Positions 33,846 to 45,605 of a stretch of DNA of 64,000 nt are shown here, piece after piece. The translations under genes were made by a program, and so were the position numbers. Each line of letters begins with the position of its first letter. Position 1 is the stretch's first letter. The notes under the pieces were generated by a model. It searched no databases and was not told the origin of the DNA. It was given only the letters and a program-made list of their open reading frames with translations. The DNA comes from Salvelinus alpinus. Lineage: Eukaryota > Chordata > Actinopteri > Salmoniformes > Salmonidae. Where the stretch lies: NCBI RefSeq assembly GCF_045679555.1, contig NC_092089.1, forward strand, positions 3,107,152-3,171,151, written 5' to 3'.

Positions 33846-36735
33846 GATCCAATCAAACTTTATTTGTCACATGCGCCAAATACAACAAGTGTAGACCTTA
33901 CTGTGAAATGCTTACTTACAAGCCCTAACCAACAGTGCAGTTCAAGAAGAGTTAAGAAAATATTTACCAAATAAACTAAAGTTTAAAAAAATTATAATAA
34001 CGAGGCTATATACAGGGGGTACCGATACCGAGTCAGTGTACAGGGGTACAGATTAGAGGTAATTTGTACATGTAGGTAGGGGAGAAGTGACTATGCATAG
34101 ATAATAAACAGCGAGTAACAGCAGTGTACAAAACAAATGGGGGGGGGGGGGGGGGGGTCAATGTAATAGTCCGGTGGCCATTTGATTAGTTGTTCAGCAG
34201 TCTTATGGCTTGGGGGTAGAAGCTGTTAAGGAGCCTTTTGGTCCTAGACTTGGCACTCCGGTACCGCTTGCCGTGCAATAGTAGAGAAAACAGTCTATGA
34301 CTTGGGTGACTGGAGTCTCTGACAATTTTATGGGCTTTCCTCTGACACTGCCTATTATATAGGTCCTGGATTGCAGGAAGCTTGGCCCCAGTTATGTACT
34401 GGGCCGTACGCACTAACCTCTGTAGCGTCTTGCGGTCAGATGCCGAGCAGTTGCCATACTAGGCAGTGATACAACCGGTCAGGATGCTCTCGATGGTGCA
34501 GCTGTAGAACGTTTTGAGGATCTGGGGACCCATGACAAATCTTTTCAGTCTCCTGAGGGGGAAATGGTTTTGCCGTGCCCTCTTCACAACTGTCTTGGTG
34601 TGTTTTGACCATGATAGATCGTTGGTTATGTGGACACCAAGGAACTTGAAACTCTCGACCTGCTCCACTACAGCCCCGTTGATGTTAATGGGGGCCTGTT
34701 CAGCCAACCTTTTCCTGTAGTCCACGATCAGCTCCTTAGTCTTGCTCACAATGAGGGAGAGGTTGTTGACCTGGCACCACACTGCCAGTTCTCTGACCTC
34801 CTCCCTATAGGCTGTCTCATTATTGTCGGTGATCAGGCCTACCACTGTTGTGTCGTCAGCAAACTTGATGGTGTTGGAGTCGTGTTTGGCCACGCAGTCG
34901 TGGGTGAACAGGGAGTACAGGAGGGGACTAAGTACACACCCCTGAGGGTCCCCAGTGTTGAGAATCAGCATGACAGACGTGTTGATGCCTACCCTTACCA
35001 CCTGGAGGCGGCCCGTCAGGAAGTCCAGGATCCAGTTACAGAGGGAGGTGTTATGTCCCAGGGTCCTTAGCTTAGTGATGAGCTTTGAGGGCACTATGGT
35101 GGTGAACGCTGAGCTGTAGTCAATGAACAGCATTCTCACATAGGTGTTAATTTTGTCCAGGTGGGAAAGGGCAGTGTGGAGTGTGATTGAGATTGCGTCA
35201 TCTGTGGATCTGTTGGGGCGGTATGCGAATTGGAGTAGGTCTAGGGTTTCCAGGAGGATGCTGTTGACGTGAGTCAAGATCATTCTTTCAAAGCACTTCA
35301 TGGTTACCGATGTGAGTGCTACGAGGCGGTAATCATTTATGCAGGTTACCTTCGCTTCCTTGGGCACAGGGACTATGTTGACCTGTTTAAGGTCTTGCTC
35401 ACAATGGCTACCGAGAGCATTATCACACAGTCATCTAGAACAGCTGGTGCTCTCGTACATGCTTCAGTGTTGCTTGCCTCGAAGCGAGCATAAAAGGTAT
35501 TTAGCTCGTCTGGTAGGCTCGCATCACTGGACAGCTCGCGTCTGGGTTTCCCTTTGTAGTCCGTAATAGTTTTCAAGCGCTGCCACATCCGACGAGCATC
35601 ATATCCGGTGTAGTAGGACTCTAAATCCTGCATTGACGCTTTGCTTGTTTGATGGTTCGTCTGAGGGCATAGCCGGATTTCTTATAGGCATCCGGATTAG
35701 TGTCCCGCTCCTTGAAAGCGGCACCTTTAGCTCAATGCGGATGTTGCCTGTAATCCATGTTTGGATATGTACGTACGGTCAATGTGGGGACGACGTCGTC
35801 GATGCACTTATTGATGAAGCCGATGACTGAGGTGGTATACTCCTCAATGCCATTGGATGAATCCCGGAACATATTCCAGTATGTGCTAGCAAAACAGTCC
35901 TGTAGCGTAGCGTAGCATCCGCGTCATCTGACCACTTTCGTATTGAGTGAGTCACTGGTACTTCCTGCTTTAGTTTTTGCTTGTAAGCAGGAATCAGGAG
36001 GATAGAATTATGGACATATTTGCCAAATGGAGGGTGAGGGAGAGCTTTGTAGCATCTCTATGTGTGGAGTAAAGGTGGTCTAGAGGTTTTTTCCTCTGGT
36101 TGCACATGTGACATGCTGGTAAAAATGTGGTCAAACTGATTTAAGTTTGCATGCATTAAAGTTCCCGGCCACTAGGAGCGCCGCTTCTGGGTGAGCATTT
36201 TCTTGTTTGCTTATGGCCTTATAGTGTTGGTTGAGTGCGGTCTTAGTGCCAGCATCGGTCTGTGGTGGTAAATAGACGGCTACGAATAATATAGATGAGA
36301 ACTCTCTTGGTAAATAGTGTGGTCTACAGCTTATCATAGGTACTCTACCTCAGGCGAGCAATACCTCAAGACTTCTTTAATATTAGACATCGCGCACCAG
36401 CTGTTATTGACAAAAAGACACACACCCCCACCCCTCGTCTTACCAGACATAGCTTCTCTGTTCTGCCGGTGCATTGAAAATCCCTCCAGCTCTATATTAT
36501 CTGTGTCGTCGTTCACCCACAACTCTGTGAAACACAAGATATTACAGTTCTTAATGTCCCGTTGGTAGGATAATCGTAATTGTAGGTCATCAATTTTATT
36601 TTCCAATGATTGCATGTTAGCAAGTAGCACTGATGGCAGTGAAAGTTTACTCGCTCGCCTACGGATTCTCAAAAGGCAGCCTGATCTGCGTCCTCTTACG
36701 TCTTTTCTTCATGCAAATGACGGGAATCTGGGCAT
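33846..36735 (-). mobile_element. L2/Rex-like LINE, near full length but inactive
   Basis: The endonuclease region lies at 36131-36672 (SLPSVLLANMQSLENKID, LCFTELWVNDD) and reverse transcriptase at 34459-35633. The 3' tail at 33846 reads AATCAAACTTTATTTGTCAC in plus orientation. Frames are broken between 36131 and 35633 and again near 34430. It inserted inside the 19-21-bp minisatellite that flanks it on both sides. A pure G tract lies at 34139-34157. Confidence 0.88.
34186..35633 (-). pseudogene. LINE reverse transcriptase remnant
   Basis: 35367-34459 is open for 302 codons with RT landmarks: [45 protein letters not shown] and the catalytic [10 protein letters not shown] preceding frame (35633-35373, WQRLKTITDYKGK) and a following one (34413-34186, HKIVRDSSHPSHRLF) are the adjacent parts of the same ORF in other frames. 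At least two lesions inactivate it. Confidence 0.9.
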
Positions 36736-36737
36736 GT

Positions 36738-38272
36738 TAGAACAACATACTCTCCTGTCTGTACAACATACTCTCCTGTCAGTACAACATACTCTCCTGT
36801 CTGTACAACATACTCTCCTGTCAGTACAACATACTCTCCTGCCAGTACAACATACTCTCCTGTCTGTACAGCATACTCTCCTGTTAGAACAACATACTCT
36901 CCTGTCTGTACAGCATACTCTCCTGTCTGTACAGCATACTCTCCTGTCTGTACAACATACTCTCCTGTCTGTACAACATACTCTCCTGCCAGTACAACAT
37001 ACTCTCCTGTCAGTACAACATACTCTCCTGTCAGTACAACATACTCTCCTGTCAGTACAACATACTCTCCTGTCTGTACAAGACACCCTACTCTCAGCAC
37101 AAGACACCCTACTCTCAGCACAAGACACCCTACTCTCAGCACAAGACACCCTACTCTCAGCACAAGACACACTACTCTCAGCACAAGACACCCTACTCTC
37201 AGCACAAGACACCCTACTCTCAGCACAAGACACCCTACTCTCAGCACAAGACACACTACTCTCAGCACAAGACACCCTACTCTCAGCACAAGACACCCTA
37301 CTCTCAGCACAAGATACCCTACTCTCAGCACAAGACACCCTACTCTCAGCACAAGACACACTACTCTCAGCACAAGACACCCTACTCTCAGCACAAGACA
37401 CACTACTCTCAGCACAAGACACACTACTCTCAGCACAAGACACCCTACTCTCAGCACAAGACACCCTACTCTCAGCACAAGACACACTACTCTCAGCACA
37501 AGACACCCTACTCTCAGCACAAGACACACTACTCTCAGCACAAGACACACTACTCTCAGCACAAGACACACTACTCTCAGCACAAGACACCCTACTCTCA
37601 GCACAAGATACCCTACTCTCAGCACAAGACACACTACTCTCAGCACAAGACACCCTACTCTCAGCACAAGATACCCTACTCTCAGCACAAGATACTCTGT
37701 CAGTAAAATATACTCTCCTGTCAGTACAAGGTACTCTACTGTCAGTACAAGTTACTCTACTGTCAGTACAAGTTACTCTCCTGTCAGTACAAGTTACTCT
37801 CCTGTCAGTACAAGGTACTCTACTGTCAGTACAAGGTACTCTACTGTCAGTACAAGGTACTCTACTGTCAGTACAAGTTACTCTACTGTCAGTACAAGAT
37901 ACTCTATTGTCAGTACACGTTACTCTACTGTCAGTACAGGTTACTCTACTGTCAGTACAAGGTACTCTACTGTCAGTACAAGGTACTCTACTGTCAGTAC
38001 AAGTTACTCTACTGTCAGTACAAGGTACTCTACTGTCAGTACAATTTACTCTACTGTCAGTACAAGTTACTCTACTGTCAGTACAAGATACTCGACTGTC
38101 AGTACAAGTTACTCTACTGTCAGTACAAGTTACTCTATTGTCAGTACAAGTTACTCTACTGTCAGTACAAGTTACTCTACTGTCAGTACAAGATACTCTA
38201 CTGTCAGTACAAGATACTCTACTGTCAGTACAAGATACTCTATTGTCAGTATAAGATACTATACTCAGTACA
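36738..38272. repeat. 21-bp minisatellite, three sequence variants in blocks
   Basis: 36738-37080 uses TACAACATACTCTCCTGTCAG units, 37081-37690 uses an ACAAGACACCCTACTCTCAGC form, and 37710-38272 uses a TACAAGTTACTCTACTGTCAG form. 21 is divisible by three, so frames are open for hundreds of codons on both strands; these are artefacts. It lies in the il16 upstream region. Confidence 0.95.
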
Positions 38273-38273
38273 C

Positions 38274-38545
38274 TCTTAGAAAAAGGGTTGCAAAAGGGTT
38301 CTTCATCTGTCCCCATAGGATTACACTTTTTTGTTCCAGGTAGACCGTTTTTGGTTCCAGGTATAAAACATTTTGGGTTCCATGTAGAACCCTCTGTAGA
38401 AAGGGTTACAGAGGGTTCTACATGGAACCCAAAAGTGTTCTACCTGGAACCAAAAGGGTTCTACCTGGAATCAAAAAAAGGTTATCCAAAGGGTTTTCCT
38501 ATGTGTACAACCCTTTTTGGTTCTAGATAGCACCTTTTTTCCCTA
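38274..38545. mobile_element. Foldback MITE inside the minisatellite
   Basis: The arms contain ACTCTTAGAAAAAGGGTTG and repeated GGTTCTACATGGAACCCAAA / TTTTGGGTTCCATGTAGAAC, forming an almost complete palindrome. It is a widespread teleost repeat type. It separates the 21-bp array from the 19-bp array. Confidence 0.85.
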
Positions 38546-38549
38546 CAAG

Positions 38550-39012
38550 ATATTCTACTAAGTGCAAGATACTTTACTCAATACAAGATACTTTACTCAG
38601 TACAAGATACTCTACTCAGTACAAGATACTCTACTCAATACAAGATACTCTACTCAGTACAAGATACTCTACTCAGTACAAGATACTCTACTCAGTACAA
38701 GATACTCTACTCAGTACAAGATACTCTACTCAGTACAAGATACTCTACTCAGTACAAGATACTCTACTCAGTACAAGATACTCTACTCAGTACAAGATAC
38801 TCTACTCAGTACAAGATACTCTACTCAATACAAGATACTCTACTCAATACAAGATACTCTACTCAATACAAGATACTCTACTCATTACAAGATACTCTAC
38901 TCAGTGCAAGATACTCTACTCAGTGCAAGATACTCTACTCAATACAAGATACTCTACTCAGTACAAGATACTTTACTCAGTACAAGATACCCTACTCAGT
39001 ACAAGATAGTTT
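38550..39012. repeat. 19-bp minisatellite (TACAAGATACTCTACTCAG)
   Basis: About 24 copies of TACAAGATACTCTACTCAG with few variants. The same unit occurs once at 33825-33845, on the other side of the LINE. 39013-40005 shows no gene I can support. Confidence 0.93.
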
Positions 39013-40007
39013 ACTCACTATCTACTACAGTACTCACAACCAGTGAAAGTTAGAGTGAAGCATCCCTTCAGTTATGGGTTCTTGACTTGTTATCCAGTCA
39101 TTCACCTACGGATTGACATATAACCTCCCACTGTCAACTATTTCATCTCTGGGGCGTTATGCAAAGCTAACTGTCTAATGGGTGCAGACTGCTGTCATAT
39201 CAGTGAACAGAATAACTGTCACCCAACTGTCACCAACCCAGCCAAAAGTAAACAGCTGAAAACATCACAGTACAACTAATCAACATGATATATCATTATA
39301 TCAGAAAGTTTGAAGATCCCAAAAATGAATGAATAACACCTATCAACAGGAAGACTTAATCCATGAGAGTGTATTAATTCCATATTTGGTGGTAATGTGT
39401 GTTTTTCTATGTGTACCAGCTCTTTTTTGACTCAGGTAAGTCCCAGTGTCAGTTTACAGAAACACCTGTTCACCCAGCTCACAAAGCCTCCCACCTGCGT
39501 ATCCGTTGGCAACAACATGGCCCCATTCACTCTAAAGCCAAATTTAACAAAGACACAGAAACACACCTTACCTTCAGAGAAACTTAGGAGTCCAAGCTGA
39601 TCCAATCAGAAGCTGTGTTTTGTGGTAGTAGTGGGAGAGAGTACTGTTACCATCATCCTCATCCTCCTCCCAGCTCCCTCTCTCTGTGTGTTCTCTGTCA
39701 TCTTTGCATTATGTATCTATACAGTAACACAAACCTACCCCACTGGTTTACCCCCCCTCTCTCTCTCTCCTCCCCCTTCCATTGTTACTCCCTCCTTCCT
39801 CACAGGACGGCATTCCAGACTCGCTCAGTGTGTCACCTTCTGACCACGCACACACACACGCACTTATACTGTATGTACACATGCATATGTATCATCCCCT
39901 TCCACACACACATACAGTACAAACACATGCTGCCATTTTGTATTGATCAGTTAACCCTGAAGTCAGTCAGTAGATTTACAACTACACTACATGAGATGTG
40001 ACGCTGT

Positions 40008-40165
<158 letters not shown>

Positions 40166-40775
40166 AACCAAACAGCCATATCAAAATCAATCTCTCGGTT
40201 CTGATGATGATGTGAAACTGAGAAGGAGAGAGAGAAAGAGAGAGGGAAAGGGAGAGAGCGAGAGAGAGCCTAATCCTTCTCAGCCCACCCTAGGTAACCT
40301 TTCCAGGTGAAACAACATTGGGATGTAGAACTCTAACTGTACAGAGTGAGAATGTTAGATTACATGAGCGGAGACCAAGCTGAGTCGGGTTACCTGTGTA
40401 ATGGGGAATCAACAAAGGCTTGCATTAGGAGACCTCCACACAGCTCATATGAGCCTATACTTCCAACACTCCTTTTCCCCAGGGGAGTTCCTTTTTGGAG
40501 ATGTCTAAAAGATAGGTAAGACAGAGAGAGTCTTGGGGCAATGTGAGGGTTGGCTAGTTCAGGGCTCTGACTGAGATAAATAACATCAACTTATCAATAG
40601 CACAGGTCAATAGGTCTAAAGGTACTCCCACATATTGATTATATATCTGTCAGTGTGTTCAGTGTCATGTTGATGCCCTGGAACAGAGCAGATCTAGACA
40701 AGACAGTATTTGCATTATAAGAAATATATGAAAAGGTTGAAAATGACTTTAAAATTAGGGTAAAAAAAGATTTAC

Positions 40776-40833
40776 CTCAGACTTGTAGCTGTTCCGCTCT
40801 GTCGTCTGAAGCGTGAGCTGAGAGACTTCCTTC
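40776..40833 (-). other. Possible il16 upstream exon
   Basis: Minus strand: TTGTTCCCTCAG before a 58-bp block that ends CTGAG and is followed by GTAAATC. The splice sites look good and one frame is open, but no homology is recognised. It could be a 5' UTR exon of the il16-like gene or chance. Confidence 0.3.
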
Positions 40834-40944
40834 CTGAGGGAACAAAGAAGTGTCACACCACCAGTAGAGACATCAGTATTACACTTTCATTTACATATAC
40901 AGTGTGCTGTGTCCCTAACAGGATCCTTTCCTTGTCTCCTTTCC

Positions 40945-42440
40945 TTCATGACCACTGTCTCGTTAGCAATATTCCTCCTTCATGACCACTGTCTCGTTAG
41001 CAGTATTCCTCCTTCATGACCACTGTCTCGTTAGCAATATTCCTCCTTCATGACCACTGTCTCGTTAGCAGTATTCCTCCTTCATGACCACTGTCTCGTC
41101 AGCAGTATTCCTCCTTCATGACCACTGTCTCGTTAGCAGTATTCCTCCTTCATGACCACTGTCTCGTCAGCAGTATTCCTCCTTCATGACCACTGTCTCG
41201 TCAGCAGTATTCCTCCTTCATGACCACTGTCTCGTTAGCAGTATTCCTCCTTCATGACCACTGTCTCGTCAGCAGTATTCCTCCTTCATGACCACTGTCT
41301 CGTCAGCAGTATTCCTCCTTCATGACCACTGTCTCGTCAGCAGTATTCCTCCTTCATGACCACTGTCTCGTTAGCAGTATTCCTCCTTCATGACCACTGT
41401 CTCGTCAGCAGTATTCCTCCTTCATGACCACTGTCTCGTTAGCAGTATTCCTCCTTCATGACCACTGTCTCGTTAGCAGTATTCCTCCTTCATGACCACT
41501 GTCTCGTTAGCAGTATTCCTCCTTCATGACCACTGTCTCGTCAGCAGTATTCCTCCTTCATGACCACTGTCTCGTCAGCAGTATTCCTCCTTCATGAGCA
41601 CTGTCTCGTCAGCAGTATTCCTCCTTCATGACCACTGTCTCGTCAGCAGTATTCCTCCTTCATGAGCACTGTCTCGTCAGCAGTATTCCTCCTTCATGAC
41701 CTCTGTCTCGTTAGCAGTATTCCTCCTTCATGACCTCTGTCTCGTTAGCAGTATTCCTCCTTCATGACCACTGTCTCGTTAGCAGTATTCCTCCTTCATG
41801 AGCACTGTCTCGTCAGCAGTATTCCTCCTTCATGACCTCTGTCTCGTTAGCAGTATTCCTCCTTCATGACCACTGTCTCGTCAGCAGTATTCCTCCTTCA
41901 TGACCACTGTCTCGTTAGCAATATTCCTCCTTCATGACCACTGTCTCGTTAGCAGTATTCCTCCTTCATGACCACTGTCTCGTCAGCAGTATTCCTCCTT
42001 CATGACCACTGTCTCGTCAGCAGTATTCCTCCTTCATGACCACTGTCTCGTCAGCAGTATTCCTCCTTCATGACCACTGTCTCGTTAGCAGTATTCCTCC
42101 TTCATGACCACTGTCTCGTTAGCAGTATTCCTCCTTCATGACCACTGTCTCGTTAGCAGTATTCCTCCTTCATGACCACTGTCTCGTTAGCAATATTCCT
42201 CCTTCATGACCACTGTCTCGTTAGCAGTATTCCTCCTTCATGACCACTGTCTCGTCAGCAGTATTCCTCCTTCATGACCACTGTCTCGTCAGCAGTATTC
42301 CTCCTTCATGACCACTGTCTCGTTAGCAGTATTCCTCCTTCATGACCACTGTCTCGTTAGCAGTATTCCTCCTTCATGACCACTGTCTCGTCAGCAGTAT
42401 TCCTCCTTCATGACCACTGTCTCGTTAGCAGTATTCCTCT
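40945..42440. repeat. 34-bp minisatellite (about 44 copies)
   Basis: The unit begins CATGACCACTGTCTCGTTAG and continues CAGTATTCCTCCTT. The main variation is TCGTTAGC versus TCGTCAGC. 34 is not divisible by three, so no long frame results. It lies upstream of the possible exon at 40776-40833. Confidence 0.95.
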
Positions 42441-42725
42441 GTTTCCTCTAGATGTTTCAGACTGCCAAGGCTGTGAAGGCAGCATGGTTTATTCTCAGTA
42501 GCATTATTATTCTGTTTCCTGTAGATGTTTCAGACTGCCAAGGCTGTGAAGGCAGCATGGTTTATTCTCAGTAGCAGTATTCCTCTGTTTCCTGTAGGTG
42601 TTTCAGACTGCCAAGGCTGTGAAGGCATCATGGTTTATTCTCAGTAGCAGTATTCCTCTGTTTCCTGTAGATGTTTCAGACTGCCAAGGCTGTGAAGGCA
42701 GCATGGTTTATTCTCAGTAGCAGAA
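42437..42725. repeat. About 73-bp repeat, four copies
   Basis: The segment GTTTCAGACTGCCAAGGCTG recurs four times at about 73-75 bp spacing, directly adjoining the 34-bp array whose last unit (AGCAGTATTCCTC) is shared with it. 42830-42965 is a CACTCACTCATTC-type repeat. Confidence 0.88.
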
Positions 42726-43168
42726 TGTGGTCTGAGAGGGCAGCTGACCAACCACACCGGTTTATACTGCATGGGAATATAAACAGACAAAAACAGAGGC
42801 AGGCGGGCGAGCAGACATTCACTCAATCAGTCACTGTCTCACTCATTCATTCACTCAGTCACTGTCTTACTCAGGCACCGTCTCACTCACTCATTCATTC
42901 ACTCAGTCACTGTCTTATTCAGTCACTGTCTTACTCAGTCACTGTCTTACTCAGTCACTCACTCACTCGTATGTTCAGGAGACATAAGATTTGGCATGAG
43001 TCCTCAGATCCTCAAAGAGTTCTACAGCTGCACCATCGAGAGGATCCTGACTAGTTGCATCACCGCTTGGTATGGCAACTGCTCAGCATCCAACCGCAAG
43101 GCGCTACAGAGGGCAGTGCTTACGGTCTAGTACATCACTGGGGCTAATCTTTCTGCCATCCAGCAGTA

Positions 43169-43396
43169 GGCTCCCAAGTGGCGCAGCGGTCTAAGGCACT
43201 GCATCTCAGTGCTAGAGGTGTCACTATAGACCCTGGTTCGATCTCGGGCTGTATCACAAACGGCTGTGATCGGGAGTCCCATAGGGCGCCCAATTGGCCC
43301 AGCGTCGTCCAGGTTAGGGGAGGATTTGGCCGGGGTAGGCCGTCATTGTGAAATAAGAATTTGTTCTTAACTGACTTGCCTAGTTAAAAAAAATAT
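43169..43396 (+). mobile_element. HpaI-type tRNA-derived SINE
   Basis: The tRNA-like head GGCTCCCAAGTGGCGCAGCG has A-box and B-box-like (GGTTCGATCTC) promoter elements. The body includes GGGAGTCCCATAGGGCG and GGCCGGGGTAGGCCGTCATT, and the tail GACTTGCCTAGTTAAAAAAA. It is essentially full length and is the best SINE copy in the window. Confidence 0.9.
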
Positions 43397-44394
43397 ATAC
43401 CAGGCGGTGTAGGAGAAAGACACTAAAAACTGTCAAAGACTCCAACCACCAAAGTCATAGACTGTTTTCTCTGTTACAGCATGGCAAGCGGTACTGGAGT
43501 GTCAAAGTCCAAAAGTCTCCTTAATAACAGCTTCTACCCCCAAGCCATAAGACTGCTAAACAGTATATCAAATGGCTACCCAGACTATTTTCATTGACCC
43601 CCTTTTTTAGACTGCTGCTTGCTGTTTAGTATCTATGCATAGTCACTTTACCCCTACCTACAGTCATGGCCAAAAGTTTTGAGAATGACACAAATATGAA
43701 TTTTCACAAAGTTTGCTGCTTCAGGATCTTTCGAAATTTTTGTCAGATGGTACTATGGAATACTGAAGTATAATTACAAGCATTTCATAAGTGTCAAAGG
43801 CTTTTAACGACAATTACATTGTAAAGGCTTTCGTCCTCTTCGTCTGAGGAGGAGTAGGAAATATCGGACCGATGTGCAGCATGGTACGTATCCATAATAT
43901 CTTTTAATAGAATGAATACAAAAAGAACAAGAGAATCAAAATGAAAACCGAAACAGTCCCGAATGGTGAAAACACTGAAACGGAAACAACCACCCACAAC
44001 ACACAATGGAAAACAGGCTACCTGAATATGGCTCCCAATCAGAGACAACGAAAAACAGCTGCCTCTGATTGGGAACCACACCAGGCCAAACACATAGAAA
44101 ACAAACAACCTAGAAAAAAGAACATAGACTGCCCACTCCAACTCACGCCCTGACCAACCTAACACAAAGACATAAAAAAGAAACTAAGGTCGGAACGTGA
44201 CAGTACCCCCCCCCCAAAGGTCTGGGTGGGCGTCTGTCCGCGGTGGCGGCTCTGGTGCGGGACGTGGACCCCACTCCACCAGAGTCTTTGCCCGCTTAAG
44301 TGGCGCCTTTGGAGTGGTGACCCTCGCTGCCGACCTTGGACTGGGGACCCTTGCAGCGGGCCCCGAATAGATGGGAGACTCCGGCTGCTCCGGA

Positions 44395-45605
44395 CAGGAG
44401 GGTGACTCCGGCTGCTCCGGACAGGAGGACGGCGCTGGAAGCTCCGGACTAGATGGCATCGCTGGAGGCTCCGGACTAGAGGGGACTCCGGCGGCTCCGG
44501 ACAAGAGGGCGTCGCTGGAGGCTCCGGACTAGAGGGCGTCGCTGGAGGCTACGGACTAGAGGGAGACTCCGGCTGCACCGGACAGGAGGGCGTCGCTGGA
44601 GGCTCCGGACTAGAGGGCGTCACTGGAGGCTCCGGACTAGAGGAAGACTCCGGCTGCTCCGGACAGGAGGACGGCGCTGGAGGCTCCGGACAGGAGGGCG
44701 TCGCTGGAGGCTCCGGACTAGAGGGCGTCGCTGGAGGCTCCGGACTAGAGGGCGTCGCTGGAGGCTCCGGACTAGAGGGCGTCGCTGGAGGCTCCGGACT
44801 AGAGGGCGTCGCTGGAGGCTCCGGACTAGAGGGCGTCGCTGGAGGCTCCGGACAGGAGGGCGTCGCTGGAGGCTCCGGACTAGAGGGCGTCGCTGGAGGC
44901 TCCGGACTAGAGGGAGACTCCGGCTGCTCCGGACAGGAGGACGGCGCTGGAGGCTCCGGACTAGAGGGCGTCGCTGGAGGCTCCGGACTAGAGGGAGACT
45001 CCGGCTGCTCCGGACAGGAGGACGGCGCTGGAGGCTCCGGACAGGAGGGCGCTGGAGGCTCCGGACTAGAGGGCGTCGCTGGAGGCTCCGGACTAGAGGG
45101 CGTCGCTGGAGGCTCCGGACTAGAGGGCGTCGCTGGAGGCTCCGGACTAGAGGGCGTCGCTGGAGGCTCCGGACTAGAGGGCGTCGCTGGAGGCTCCGGA
45201 CAGGAGGGCGTCGCTGGAGGCTCCGGACTAGAGGGCGTCGCTGGAGGCTCCGGACTAGAGGGAGACTCCGGCTGCTCCGGACAGGAGGACGGCGCTGGAG
45301 GCTCCGGACAGGAGGGCGTCGCTGGAGGCTCCGGTCTAGAGGGCGTCGCTGGAGGCTCCGGACTAGAGGGCGTCGCTGGAGGCTCCGGACTAGAGGGCGT
45401 CGCTGGAGGCTCCGGACTAGAGGGTGTCGCTGGAGGCTCCGGACTAGAGGGCGTCGCTGGAGGCTCCGGACTAGAGGGCGTCGCTGGAGGCTCCGGACTA
45501 GAGGGTGTCGCTGGAGGCTCCGGACTAGAGGGCGTCGCTGGAGGCTCCGGACTAGAGGGCGTCGCTGGAGACTCCGGACTAGAGGGCGTCGCTGGAGGCT
45601 CCGGA
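44395..45605. repeat. 27-bp minisatellite A (SPEPPATPS)
   Basis: Unit GGAGGCTCCGGACTAGAGGG plus seven bases, with an interspersed variant carrying ACTCCGGCTGCTCCGGACAG. All spacings keep the frame. Confidence 0.93.

Noticed and set aside
36614-38316. Open frames of more than 500 codons on both strands
   Set aside because: A 21-bp minisatellite keeps all frames open. No splice, start or protein-like context is present.
39622-39843. Hydrophobic plus-strand frame (VTIILILLPAPSLCVFSVIF)
   Set aside because: It looks like a membrane segment but lies in CT-rich simple sequence with no convincing splice sites or homologue.
40945-42440. CRISPR-like appearance of regular repeats
   Set aside because: The units are contiguous with no unique spacers, the genome is a vertebrate, and no cas genes exist. 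It is an ordinary minisatellite, as are the other arrays.
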